This document shows positions 34,995-43,186 of a DNA stretch of 64,000 bases, in pieces. Under the pieces are notes generated by a model that had not been told where the DNA came from, ran no database searches, and was given only the letters and a program-made list of their open reading frames with translations. The stretch lies in the NCBI GenBank assembly GCA_021155045.1, contig JAJNQB010000018.1:67270-131269 (forward strand), written 5' to 3'. The DNA comes from Arcticibacter sp. Its GTDB lineage: Bacteria; Bacteroidota; Bacteroidia; 2-12-FULL-35-15. A program made the translations under genes and the position numbers. Every line of letters starts with the position of its first letter. Position 1 is the first letter of the stretch.

Positions 34995-36065
34995 TTATGC
35001 GGCTTTGTTTTGATGTTTAGTTTTTAATAATCCTTGTTTCTTTAACGCTTCGTATCTGTACCTCCAATCACTTTTCTTTTCTGTTTCATTTTTACAGGAG
35101 AAAAATTGATGCGCTTTTTCCTGATGGGGTTTCTCTTCAACAAAATCTATTTCAGAAAATTTTATTTCCGGTGTATGAAGCATTAATTGATGCCTAATAC
35201 ATATCAGTTGTGCTTTTCTTTCTTTTGTTAATTTGAAAGAAAGCATTTTTAAGTGTCTCTTTTCTTCATGTGTTTTATTTAGTCCGAGAAAGAGTTCAAT
35301 AATTAATTCCTTAAAAGGATAATCATTTGGTAGCTTGTTAAAAGTTGCACTTGTAACCAATCTCTTAAATGCATCCGTTACGCAAAGCAAAGTATGCTGA
35401 TCGATACGGTTATAGTTACTTAGTTTTATTAATCCTTCGACTAAACATCTAAAACGAGAGTTTACCCAAACAATGTATTTTGCTTCTTCGTATTGCCAAT
35501 AATCAAAAGGTTCTTTTGTTTTAATACCTCCGGAGTTTTGCTCGTATTTTTTTTCAATTAAACCAATGAGTTTACTGTTGATCCATTTATAACGTGGCTC
35601 GTTTTCATTTTCATGTTTCTGCTCAACTTTTATAAGATTATTTATTGGTTCAATTTCCTTTTCAATCTCTCTTACATTATTCGATTCTGCTATTTCGTTT
35701 TCTTCTTCTTCTTCTTCTTCTTCTTCTTCTTCTTCTTCTTCTTCTTCTTCTTCTTCTTCTTCTTCTGCATCCTCCAGCGGTACAAATTCACTTTGTTCAT
35801 CCTTATCGTATTTTACGGTAAGTTCTTCATTACCGTATTTTACGGTATCCTTTTCCTTATCGTATTTTACGCTAACTTCATTAGTAGTAACAGGCTTTAC
35901 GACAACTACAGGAACTTGCAAACTTGGTTCTACTTCCGTTGTTCCTGAAAGCACCAAGCCATTTCTTTTAAAGTATGCCATTTGCTTACAGTTATCGCTG
36001 CAATATTTTTTGCTCGACCGTATTGCCGTAAAATGCCCTCCGCAATATAAACAGGTGCTTTCCAT
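34995..36065 (-). CDS. Element-encoded zinc-finger protein with poly-Glu tract and iteron-encoded 9-residue repeats
   Basis: A 356-residue protein. The N-terminus has a compact zinc-binding motif (CLYCGGHF ... KKYCSDNCKQMAYFKR, residues 5-34), as in DNA-binding proteins of Bacteroidota mobile elements. Residues about 70-96 form three 9-residue repeats (VKYDKEKDT, VKYGNEELT, VKYDKDEQS), the translation of three iteron-like DNA motifs exactly 27 bp apart. A run of about 22 Glu from a TCT/AGA microsatellite follows, and the helical C-terminal 220 residues contain KYIVWVNSRFRCLVEG and DAFKRLVTSATFNKLPND. The zinc finger and the DNA repeats suggest a replication or control protein of the element that carries its own sites, but no Rep family can be recognised. 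The predicted start fits the Cys motif. Confidence 0.75.
   Translation of the reverse strand: MESTCLYCGGHFTAIRSSKKYCSDNCKQMAYFKRNGLVLSGTTEVEPSLQVPVVVVKPVTTNEVSVKYDKEKDTVKYGNEELTVKYDKDEQSEFVPLEDAEEEEEEEEEEEEEEEEEEEEEENEIAESNNVREIEKEIEPINNLIKVEQKHENENEPRYKWINSKLIGLIEKKYEQNSGGIKTKEPFDYWQYEEAKYIVWVNSRFRCLVEGLIKLSNYNRIDQHTLLCVTDAFKRLVTSATFNKLPNDYPFKELIIELFLGLNKTHEEKRHLKMLSFKLTKERKAQLICIRHQLMLHTPEIKFSEIDFVEEKPHQEKAHQFFSCKNETEKKSDWRYRYEALKKQGLLKTKHQNKAA
35701..35766. repeat. (TCT)22 trinucleotide microsatellite
   Basis: Sixty-six bp of uninterrupted TCT/AGA encoding the poly-Glu stretch of the zinc-finger protein. Length changes here alter the number of Glu residues without shifting the frame. Short-read assembly may have misjudged its length. 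Confidence 0.95.
35803..35875. repeat. Three iteron-like motifs at 27-bp spacing inside the zinc-finger gene
   Basis: CGTATTTTACG occurs at 35807-35817, 35834-35844 and 35861-35871, exactly 27 bp apart. The middle copy is a perfect 17-bp palindrome TACCGTA-TTT-TACGGTA (35831-35847). The right copy continues as TTTTACGCTAA, and the left copy's 19-bp context recurs inverted at 57970-57988. Confidence 0.85.
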
Positions 36066-36086
36066 TCTTTTTAAATTCTAATCGGT

Positions 36087-36401
36087 TTAATATTCGTTTT
36101 CATCATCCTCTTCATCCAACATCAAAACTGTATCGCCAAGCAAACCTTTCATGTATTCACTGTAATCAGTTAATATGCCTTCCATATTTTCTTTGGCTTC
36201 TCTATTCTTAAGAAAGTTTAAATCAAAATTCACGTTTAGCAATACAATGTTTTGTCGCTCCTGTATTCCAATAATTTTATGCTTGACATTGTTACCAAAC
36301 AAAATGCGTAAAATATCCATCAGCAGATCTTCCGGAATTTTATATCGTTTTACCATGAGTTTATTTTCCATGTCTTTCGTTTTATAAGTAAGCGGTTTCA
36401 T
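36087..36401 (-). CDS. Small acidic element-encoded protein, unknown
   Basis: A 104-residue protein with a basic N-terminal third (KPLTYKTKDMENKLMVKRYKIPE) and a strongly acidic end (LMLDEEDDENEY). I recognise no family. The first ATG at 36401 would overlap the upstream gene by 20 bp; the second ATG (36371, MENKLMVK) would avoid overlap, and either may be used. It is in a same-strand series with the zinc-finger gene (21 bp gap) and the membrane/coiled-coil gene, so all are likely co-transcribed from the 36.85-kb non-coding region. Confidence 0.65.
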   Translation of the reverse strand: MKPLTYKTKDMENKLMVKRYKIPEDLLMDILRILFGNNVKHKIIGIQERQNIVLLNVNFDLNFLKNREAKENMEGILTDYSEYMKGLLGDTVLMLDEEDDENEY

Positions 36402-36837
36402 ATGTTTTCTTTTTCTCCGATTGCGCTATTGGTATAACATCTCTGATCGCATTCATCCCGATTCCTAAATGGGGATTCTCCGTTTCTGTTTCCGATAACA
36501 CTTTTATCTTCTTGTACTTCTTCTTTACTTTTTCAAGATCCTCTTCAAGTTCTGTGTAGTCTTCTTTTAGCTTGAGGTTTTCTGCTTTCAGTTTTTCTAT
36601 TTCCTCTTTTTGTACTTTCAATTTAATAAAGGCATAGATCAATAAACCAACACCAACCAATAGTGTAATGGGACTTAATACAAGTTTTAATACCGACCCC
36701 ATTAATTTATTGTCTCCGGCAATGGTATCTGCTGCTTTTTCCCAAACACCTTTTTCTGCATCTGTTCCTGATAAGCTTTTATCGGTTTTATTTCCGTTTT
36801 GCTTTTGTTCTGTTTTTTCTTCTTTCGTTTCTTTCAT
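36382..36837 (-). CDS. Element-encoded membrane protein with cytoplasmic coiled coil
   Basis: A 151-residue protein. A hydrophilic Lys/Glu/Gln-rich N-terminus (1-40) is followed by one membrane helix (LVLSPITLLVGVGLLIYAFI, about 52-71), then a long coiled coil (about 75-115, EEIEKLKAENLKLKEDYTEL) and a short tail. No enzyme motif is seen. It is the first gene of the minus-strand element operon, with its ATG 8 bp from an iteron-like GTATTTTACG. A structural or anchoring role is possible, but the function is unknown. Confidence 0.65.
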   Translation of the reverse strand: MKETKEEKTEQKQNGNKTDKSLSGTDAEKGVWEKAADTIAGDNKLMGSVLKLVLSPITLLVGVGLLIYAFIKLKVQKEEIEKLKAENLKLKEDYTELEEDLEKVKKKYKKIKVLSETETENPHLGIGMNAIRDVIPIAQSEKKKTYETAYL

Positions 36838-37431
36838 GGCTATTGTATTTTACGTTTAAAAATTCAAAGGTCGTTTACTGTATTTTACTGTTGCCGATTC
36901 CCGAACGCATTGAACCTAATTGGTTCTTATTGAACGGTATTGGCGATTATCGTTTACAAAAACAAAGGTGCAACAAGTGTATTTTACGCTTTCCGCATTT
37001 TTGACGTTCATTGCAATCCTTTTCGTTTGTTTTATAATCTTTTCTAACGTTTTTCGATTTTAGCGTAAAGTAACGGCAGGGGTTTAACTCGCATTACTGA
37101 TTTGGGCGGAAACTGCCGAGAAATGCTTTCAAATGCCACATATAGATGTTTAAGTTCCTTAAGGGGAGTTTTGATAAAACAATTAATAAATAAATTTTAT
37201 GTATATTATAAAATATATAAATAATAACATATGATTTAATTACACTAGTTTTAAATAAGAAATCAATGTTAACTCTGGAAATAATAGAACAGAATTATTT
37301 GTAGTCTTTTAACTCAAATTGTAAAAAAAGCATGATTTTAATCATGTGCTCCACTAATTAATATCATTTAGCTATTAATGAAATTTTTAGTACTTAGTAT
37401 ACAGATACATAACCACTTAAAAACATTTATC
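36838..37431. other. Non-coding region with scattered iteron-like motifs between element genes and stress island
   Basis: Nearly 600 bp without a credible gene. The left 240 bp hold copies or variants of the 35.8-kb motif: GTATTTTACG at 36845-36854, GTATTTTAC at 36880-36888, GTATTTTACG at 36979-36988 and CGTAAAGTA at 37064-37072. They also hold a small inverted repeat GAACC/GGTTC (36912-36926). ATTTTAGCGTAAA (37057-37069) recurs inverted at 57958-57970. The right part is very AT-rich and holds an FNR-like palindrome at 37331. It could be an origin, a partition-type site or a shared promoter region. Confidence 0.6.
37331..37346. promoter_or_regulatory. FNR/CRP-like palindrome upstream of the stress island
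   Basis: CATGATTTTAATCATG has 7-bp arms with a TT centre and contains TGAT-N4-ATCA, the core spacing of FNR-type sites (TTGAT-N4-ATCAA). It lies 86 bp before the first island gene's likely start. Confidence 0.45.
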
Positions 37432-37857
37432 ATGAAAACATCACAAGATATTACAAATTCTGAATTGAATTACAAACAATTCTACAAAGAATTAGGGCAT
37501 CTTTTGTATGCAGTTGCTTATTCTGATGGAAAAGTTCGCAAGAAGGAAGTAGATGCATTACGCGAATTTGTATTAAAAGAACTTGCACCTTTTGAGCCGA
37601 GTACAGATTCTTCAGGTATGAATCAAGCATTTTATACTCAGTTTGAGTTTGAGGATATTGCAAATAAAAATGAGTCTGCAACTATTGTGTTTTTGTCTTT
37701 TGTCGAATATCTTAAGAAAAATGCTGCTCAAATGGATGACCATCTTAAAACTGCAATTGTTAAAGCTGTAGAAAAAGTTTCACAAGCATATAAAAAAACT
37801 AATAAACTAGAGCAGGAGATGATAAATAAACTTAAAGCAGAAATTACAGCATTGTAA
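37432..37857 (+). CDS. TerB-like (tellurite-resistance family) protein, first copy
   Basis: A 141-residue all-helical protein. The segment KELGHLLYAVAYSDGKVRKKEVDALREFVLKEL is the typical first half of the TerB/DUF533 fold (an Asp-containing loop with DGKV and a Glu two turns later, forming a putative metal site). Proteins of this group occur in stress loci of many bacteria; biochemistry is poor. The frame opens at 37378, but the N-terminal 18 residues there are atypical, and the ATG at 37432 (MKTSQDITN) matches the start of the paralogue at 47179. It is the first gene of the island, followed after 22 bp by a USP gene. Confidence 0.75.
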   Translation: MKTSQDITNSELNYKQFYKELGHLLYAVAYSDGKVRKKEVDALREFVLKELAPFEPSTDSSGMNQAFYTQFEFEDIANKNESATIVFLSFVEYLKKNAAQMDDHLKTAIVKAVEKVSQAYKKTNKLEQEMINKLKAEITAL

Positions 37858-37879
37858 GCCTAATATTATTTAAGAAAGA

Positions 37880-38740
37880 ATGAATTTTATTGTACCGACC
37901 GATTTTTCAACTAATGCCAAATATGCTGCCAAATATGCTGCAATGCTAGCGCAGGCAACAAATTCTAACATCAGATTATTGCATATTTTATCTCCACCGC
38001 TCTTCGGTGATAATAAACTTGATCCTACTTATAAAGAAAAAGTATCTTCTTCTAAAAAAGAAGCTTCGATAAAATTGGAAGAACTGAGAGATGAGATAAT
38101 CTCAGAAAACACGAATATCACCTGTGATCATATCACTAGAGTGGCAGAAAACTCAAGTGAAAATATTGTTTCTATTGCACTTAATATTAAAGCGGATTTC
38201 ATCGTTATGGGTACGAAAGGCGCAGGACTAATTAAAAAAACACTTTTAGGAAGTAATACTGCAAGTGTAATTGAAGATTCGCCAATACCTGTTTTTGTTA
38301 TCCCCGAAGAAGTTTCCTTTTTGAATCCGAAAAAAATTGTATTCGCTTCTAGATTTCATAATAGCGATGTACAGGCCATAAAGCAGTTATCAGTCATTGC
38401 ATCTGCCTTTAACGCTGAGTTAATTATAGTTTATTTTGTTGAAAACAAAAAAGGTAAAGAAGCTGGTTCTTCAATAATGGCAACTTTTTTAGCACGAATT
38501 CGTGAAGTAATCACCTACCCTAAAATAACATGCCACACTTTTGAAAACGAAAACGCACAAAAGGGAATTGAAAAATTCATTGATGTAGTTGATGCAGATA
38601 TAATTGCTTTATCTACCAAAAATAGAAATCCTATTGAAAAACTGTTTACTAGAAGTATGACAAAGGATATGTCTTTTCATAGTAAAATACCATTGTTGGC
38701 ATTTCATATAAAAAACATAGAAGATGACTATGAGATATAG
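37880..38740 (+). CDS. Tandem-domain universal stress protein (USP-1)
   Basis: A 286-residue protein of two UspA-type domains. The first domain begins MNFIVPTDFSTNAKYAAKYAAMLA and has a complete ATP-binding motif G-x2-G-x9-G-S (GTKGAGLIKKTLLGSNT). The second domain (about 150-286, starting KIVFASRFHNSDVQAIKQL) ends with the family-like IEKLFTRSMTKDMSFHSKIPLLAFH but lacks the glycine motif. Such proteins bind ATP or cAMP and are induced on growth arrest or hypoxia. It is one of five paralogues in this island, separated from one another by 20-60 bp gaps and interspersed with DoxX and one unknown gene. Confidence 0.93.
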   Translation: MNFIVPTDFSTNAKYAAKYAAMLAQATNSNIRLLHILSPPLFGDNKLDPTYKEKVSSSKKEASIKLEELRDEIISENTNITCDHITRVAENSSENIVSIALNIKADFIVMGTKGAGLIKKTLLGSNTASVIEDSPIPVFVIPEEVSFLNPKKIVFASRFHNSDVQAIKQLSVIASAFNAELIIVYFVENKKGKEAGSSIMATFLARIREVITYPKITCHTFENENAQKGIEKFIDVVDADIIALSTKNRNPIEKLFTRSMTKDMSFHSKIPLLAFHIKNIEDDYEI

Positions 38741-38804
38741 CACTCTAAAAAGTTAAATTATAGACATTTATAACCTAGTTAGTTTATTTAGTAAAAACAA
38801 AAAA

Positions 38805-39239
38805 GTGATGATAATTAATAATGAATTAATATTAGTATTTTTACTAAGGGTTATACTTGGCATATTATTCTTTTTTCAAGGATACGATAAAGTATTTAAG
38901 GTAAAGATAAGTGGCGTAATTGATTTTTTCGCTAACGAAACCCGAAACACTAAAATTCCACTCTGGATCCTTCAAACTTCAGCCTACTACACATCTTACA
39001 TCGAATTTTTATGCGGAGGAATGTTAATAATTGGCTTATTTACAAAGTATTCTTTGTACCTGCTCGGGATTGACATGATTCTTGTTGTAGGGGCTTTCAG
39101 TATGATTAAACCAATGTGGGACATGAATCAACTCTTTCCACGATTAATATTATTGAGCATATTGCTTTTTCTTCCAGAAAAATGGAATACAATTTCAGTC
39201 GACCATATATTACATTATTTTACATCAATCTATTCTTAA
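38805..39239 (+). CDS. DoxX-family membrane protein
   Basis: A 144-residue protein with four predicted membrane helices and the DoxX-like opening LLRVILGILFFFQGYDKVFK, followed by GGMLIIGLFTKYSLYLLGIDMI. DoxX-family proteins are associated with quinone or thiol redox chemistry in some organisms, but most have no assigned role. It lies between two USP genes, 4 bp ahead of the second, so it is in the same transcription unit. It may report on or modify the respiratory chain under oxygen limitation; that is inference from context. Confidence 0.82.
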   Translation: MMIINNELILVFLLRVILGILFFFQGYDKVFKVKISGVIDFFANETRNTKIPLWILQTSAYYTSYIEFLCGGMLIIGLFTKYSLYLLGIDMILVVGAFSMIKPMWDMNQLFPRLILLSILLFLPEKWNTISVDHILHYFTSIYS

Positions 39240-39243
39240 CAAC

Positions 39244-40095
39244 ATGAGAACAATACTTGTACCAACCGATTTTTCAAATTGCTCAGCCGATGCAATAAAA
39301 TATGCTATTCAATTTGCCGCCAAAACGGAACGTAAGTTGTTATTTTTTCATTCCACCTTTCTTCTCATTCCCACCCGAAGCTCTAATTTCGCGTACCTAA
39401 ATGCTGTTAAGGCGGATAGGGAAACAAAATTGAAATTACTAATTAAATACATCGATAAAATTTATTATTCGCTTAACATTAAAAGAGATGAGGCCATAAC
39501 CAAATTTGTTGTAAAATTTGGAGATTCATTGGTAGAGAACATAACTGAAACAATAAACGAGCAATTTATCGATTTAATTATTATGGGTACTCATGGCGCT
39601 AGTGGGTTCAGAAAAGTTTTTATGGGAAGCAATACAACAAAAATAATTGCACACTCTTATTGTCCAGTGTTGGCTATTCCTCATAAATATAAATTTAGCG
39701 AAATTGAAAAATTTGCATTCGCTTCTTCCGATCTGAATAAAGTAAAGAAAGAATTAAAACAGGTTGTTGCTATTGCCAAAAAATTTGATGCTTCATTGGA
39801 AATATTTCATGTAGTAACAGAAAAAGGATCATTGAAAAAATATGAACAATTTAATTCAAAAGAGTTTTTGAATTCGCTAACTCATCATTATAAGTTTTAT
39901 AAACTAAGTCTATATGTGATTGATAGAGGAGATAAAAATATAGCAACTGTTATAGATAGCTTTGTAAAGCACAATAAGCCTAACATCTTAATTACTTTAA
40001 CACAGAAACGGGGATTTTTTGAAAGACTATTTAATACTAGCCATACAGAAGAATTAGCTTATAATTTAAAAGTACCGCTATTAGCAATAAAATAA
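39244..40095 (+). CDS. Tandem-domain universal stress protein (USP-2)
   Basis: A 283-residue double UspA protein. The first domain starts MRTILVPTDFSNCSADAIKYAIQF and has an intact nucleotide-binding motif (GTHGASGFRKVFMGSNT). The second (from about 157, KFAFASSDLNKVKKELKQ) ends FFERLFNTSHTEELAYNLKVPLLAI and is divergent. The gene starts 4 bp after doxX and ends 18 bp before the next USP gene. It is closest in motif to USP-4 (41456), with which it shares the HGASG form. Confidence 0.93.
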   Translation: MRTILVPTDFSNCSADAIKYAIQFAAKTERKLLFFHSTFLLIPTRSSNFAYLNAVKADRETKLKLLIKYIDKIYYSLNIKRDEAITKFVVKFGDSLVENITETINEQFIDLIIMGTHGASGFRKVFMGSNTTKIIAHSYCPVLAIPHKYKFSEIEKFAFASSDLNKVKKELKQVVAIAKKFDASLEIFHVVTEKGSLKKYEQFNSKEFLNSLTHHYKFYKLSLYVIDRGDKNIATVIDSFVKHNKPNILITLTQKRGFFERLFNTSHTEELAYNLKVPLLAIK

Positions 40096-40113
40096 TTAAT
40101 TGTATAAAAAAGT

Positions 40114-40947
40114 ATGAAGAAAATATTAGTAACAACAGATTTTTCAACAAACTCCAAAGCCGGCATCCGCTTTGCGATTCAGCTTGCATCACAAACAAAA
40201 TGTGAATTAATATTTTACAACGTTCTTGAAACGCTTAAAAGTAACGCATGGATAGTGAATAACCCTAAAGGTAAAAAAGCCGAACATATTATTAGGCAAG
40301 AAAAACTCAATAAATTTATTGCTGCCATTAGTAAAGAGAGTAATGCTGCTATAACAAAATATAAGTGCGTTGTTGAAAATGGAATAGATGTGAACACTTT
40401 GGTTATAAAATATACTAAACTCAACAATGTAGATTTTGTATGCGCAAGCACAAGAGGCGCAGGGGTAGTGAAGAAAATCCTTGGCACAACTACATCAGCA
40501 TTAATTCAAAAATGTCCTATACCGGTTTTTGTTATCCCAAAAAATTATCGAAAGAGCAAGATCAGAGAAATACTTTACTCTTCAGACATGGCCGATTTGA
40601 ATAACGAACTTGCTACTGTAAGGAAGTTTGCGACCCCACTATCAGCCAAAATCCATGTTTTTAATTATGAATATATGATTGAGGTTGACGATGTTAGAGA
40701 TAGACTAAATAAAAGGGCGGCAAAGTACATTAAAAACAATATTGATTTTGTTTTTAGAAAACAAAATGTAGAAAATTCTATTTCAAAACATTTACAAAAG
40801 GATATTGATAAATTAAAACCCTCAATAGTTGTAATGTTTACTAAACTAAATAAGGCATGGTACGAAAGATGGTTCCTTCGTAATAACTCTGAGGAAGTGA
40901 CGTTCGATACTAAAACACCTCTTCTAATTTTTAGAAAAACAAGTTAG
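40114..40947 (+). CDS. Tandem-domain universal stress protein with degenerate ATP motif (USP-3)
   Basis: A 277-residue double UspA protein starting MKKILVTTDFSTNSKAGIRFAIQLA. The expected G-x2-G-x9-G-S motif reads STRGAGVVKKILGTTTS: the first Gly is Ser and one residue is missing before the last Gly. ATP binding by this copy is therefore doubtful, in contrast to its four neighbours. The second domain begins KIREILYSSDMADLNNELATVRKF and ends WYERWFLRNNSEEVTFDTKTPLLIF. A non-binding paralogue could act as a partner in heterodimers with the other USPs; this is inference. Confidence 0.9.
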   Translation: MKKILVTTDFSTNSKAGIRFAIQLASQTKCELIFYNVLETLKSNAWIVNNPKGKKAEHIIRQEKLNKFIAAISKESNAAITKYKCVVENGIDVNTLVIKYTKLNNVDFVCASTRGAGVVKKILGTTTSALIQKCPIPVFVIPKNYRKSKIREILYSSDMADLNNELATVRKFATPLSAKIHVFNYEYMIEVDDVRDRLNKRAAKYIKNNIDFVFRKQNVENSISKHLQKDIDKLKPSIVVMFTKLNKAWYERWFLRNNSEEVTFDTKTPLLIFRKTS

Positions 40948-40986
40948 AAGGTATATAAACACAATTAACATATAAAAAAAAGCACT

Positions 40987-41397
40987 ATGGAAATACATAT
41001 AAATAAAACCAAAACAATAAATTCAATACAAGAGGAGTTTCAAAAACACTTCCCCTATTTAAAAATTGAATTTTATACCCACGCCCATTCTCAAGGAGAA
41101 GGTTCCTCAAAGAAAAGCACATTAAATAGCAATTTAACAATCGGGGCCGTTTTAAAACATGAATTATCAGAAATAATTAAAATAGATGAGTTAATGAAAG
41201 TTGCAGAGTTAGAAGGCGTTTTCGCTAAAAACTTCGGGCTATCGATCCAAGTTTTCCGTAAATCTGGTAACCTTTGGTTGCAGACCACTACTACTGATAA
41301 TTGGACATTAGCTGAACAAAATCAAATAGCAGCTGAGCAGTATGAGAAAAATGAAGAGGCTATGCCGGACCCAATGGATCGGCAGGAATTAGAGTAG
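40987..41397 (+). CDS. Conserved-looking protein of unknown function between USP genes
   Basis: A 136-residue soluble protein. The predicted layout is beta (MEIHINKT), helix (SIQEEFQKHFPYLKI), beta (EFYTHAH), helix (TIGAVLKHELSEIIKIDELMKVAELEGVFAKNFG), two beta strands (LSIQVFRKSGNLWLQTT) and a closing helix, ending acidic. I recognise no family. It lies between USP-3 and USP-4 in the same orientation with about 40 and 60 bp gaps, and so belongs to the stress transcription units. Confidence 0.75.
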   Translation: MEIHINKTKTINSIQEEFQKHFPYLKIEFYTHAHSQGEGSSKKSTLNSNLTIGAVLKHELSEIIKIDELMKVAELEGVFAKNFGLSIQVFRKSGNLWLQTTTTDNWTLAEQNQIAAEQYEKNEEAMPDPMDRQELE

Positions 41398-41455
41398 TGC
41401 TGATTTTACCAGTCAACTCAAACATTTTACCTAATTGATTTAAAAATTAAACATC

Positions 41456-42289
41456 ATGAAAACAATACTCGTACCAACAGATTTCTCAAACAATGCAATT
41501 AATGCCTTAAAATATGCCAACGATTTTGCTAAGGCCATAAACAATAAAATAGTATTGCTGCATAGCTATCTTCCATTAGTTGGGAAGTACAACATGATAT
41601 CCGGGATGGTTGCCGAGGATATTGCGATTCAAAAAAAGAGCAGTGAAAAGAAACTTGAAAAAGTGAGCAGCAAATATGTAAAAGTACCAAGTAGTTATTT
41701 AGTTAAAATTGGCGATCCAATTGATGAAATTATAGACGCTGCACAAAAAAGTAAATCCCAATTAATTATTATGGGAACCCACGGCGCAAGTGGCTTAAAG
41801 CGAATTTTATTTGGTAGTAACACATCCGATGTTATTTCAAAATCAAACATTCCTGTTCTTGCCATCCCACAAAGGTATCGTTTCAGAAAAATAAGTACCA
41901 TTGTGTATGCAACTGACTTAAACAATACTATTAATGAACTGAAACATATTATTCCAATTGCAAAACAATTAAACGCCACAATTGAAGTGTTGAATTTAAA
42001 CTATAGCTATAATAAAAATGAAAATAAGAAACAGGTCGTAGAAAAGAAAATCAAAACTCTTAGTTATAAAAAAATCAAATTAATTGAGCAGAAAGCGACA
42101 ATTGAACAAACCATGATTGAGCAGATAAAAAAATATTTAATAAAAACTAAACCACAATTATTAGTTATGTTCCCAGCAGACAAAGCTTGGTTCGATAAAC
42201 TATTTATCAGCAGTAAAACAGAAGAATTGGCAAATCAAATAAAATTGCCTTTGCTGTCGATTCGAAAAAAATCAGTAAAATCTAAATAA
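41456..42289 (+). CDS. Tandem-domain universal stress protein (USP-4)
   Basis: A 277-residue double UspA protein. The first domain (MKTILVPTDFSNNAINALKYANDFA) has the intact motif GTHGASGLKRILFGSNT. The second domain (KISTIVYATDLNNTINELKHII) ends AWFDKLFISSKTEELANQIKLPLLSI. It follows the unknown gene by 58 bp and precedes USP-5 by 10 bp. Its motif and tail are most like USP-2, suggesting local duplication. The ligand is expected to be ATP by family. Confidence 0.93.
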   Translation: MKTILVPTDFSNNAINALKYANDFAKAINNKIVLLHSYLPLVGKYNMISGMVAEDIAIQKKSSEKKLEKVSSKYVKVPSSYLVKIGDPIDEIIDAAQKSKSQLIIMGTHGASGLKRILFGSNTSDVISKSNIPVLAIPQRYRFRKISTIVYATDLNNTINELKHIIPIAKQLNATIEVLNLNYSYNKNENKKQVVEKKIKTLSYKKIKLIEQKATIEQTMIEQIKKYLIKTKPQLLVMFPADKAWFDKLFISSKTEELANQIKLPLLSIRKKSVKSK

Positions 42290-42299
42290 TACACCAATT

Positions 42300-43127
42300 A
42301 TGAAGATATTAATCCCAACCGATTTCTCTAAACTATCTAAAGTGGCTGTAAATTATGCTGCTAAAATTGCAATGGAGCTTGATGCAGAACTTGTTTTGTT
42401 AAATGTGTTGTTTTTAGATGCGCCTCCGCGTGCTTCTATGAGTTTAAAAAGCGTAGAGGACGTATTGAAAGGTAATGCAGAGATAGATAGTGTTCAACTG
42501 ATTAATGAATTGAAAGAACAGCACAAAGGGAACTTGAATATCACACACAAAATTATATTGGGTAATCCCGTTGAAGATATAGTTGAGAATTATGCCGTTC
42601 ATAATGGCATTGATTTGATTATTATGGGAACGAAAGGGGCAACAGGGTTGGAAAAATATATTATTGGAAGTAATGCCGCAGGAGTTATCAGTAATTCAAG
42701 TATTCCTGTTATTACGGTTCCGGAACACGCACGTTTTAATGGCTTAAAGCATATTGTTTATGCTACAGATATGTGGGATTTAAACATAGAGGCAAAGGCA
42801 CTCGTGCCATTGGCTCAATTATTTAATTCTACTATTCATATAGTTCATATTATTGAGCCGAACTCAAAAAAGAATATTGAAATTAAAACAATTACTACTG
42901 ATTTGATTTCCGAATTAAATTACACTAAGATTAAATTTAAGGTTGTAATAAATGATGATATTATAAATGGCATTGATGAGTATATCGCAGATATTAAAGC
43001 AGATTTGCTTGCAATGTTTACTCGCGAGCTTACTTTTTTTGAGAAATTATTTGGAAAAAGTGTAACCCGACAGATGGCTTTTCACTCATGGATTCCAATG
43101 ATTAGTTTTAAAAAGACATGGGCATAA
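42300..43127 (+). CDS. Tandem-domain universal stress protein (USP-5)
   Basis: A 275-residue double UspA protein beginning MKILIPTDFSKLSKVAVNYAAKIA. The ATP motif is intact (GTKGATGLEKYIIGSNA). The second domain (HIVYATDMWDLNIEAKALVPLA) ends FFEKLFGKSVTRQMAFHSWIPMISF, the most canonical tail of the five. It is the last USP of the cluster and lies 59 bp before the PEP synthase gene. Confidence 0.93.
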   Translation: MKILIPTDFSKLSKVAVNYAAKIAMELDAELVLLNVLFLDAPPRASMSLKSVEDVLKGNAEIDSVQLINELKEQHKGNLNITHKIILGNPVEDIVENYAVHNGIDLIIMGTKGATGLEKYIIGSNAAGVISNSSIPVITVPEHARFNGLKHIVYATDMWDLNIEAKALVPLAQLFNSTIHIVHIIEPNSKKNIEIKTITTDLISELNYTKIKFKVVINDDIINGIDEYIADIKADLLAMFTRELTFFEKLFGKSVTRQMAFHSWIPMISFKKTWA

Positions 43128-43186
43128 TTATAAATAAAACATTTTTTAAAAAGATAACTTTTCGGTATCATTAATTCAAAACATAA

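Noticed and set aside
35701..35871. Repeat region considered as CRISPR-like
   Set aside because: The repeats are a microsatellite and three coding repeats of 27 bp period; no spacers of uniform length and no cas genes.
35613..35948. Plus-strand frame of 111 residues with a long Phe run
   Set aside because: It is the antisense of the poly-Glu microsatellite and of the better supported zinc-finger gene.
37378..37431. Upstream ATG adding 18 residues to the first TerB-like protein
   Set aside because: The added residues do not align with the paralogue at 47179, whereas ATG 37432 gives matching starts.
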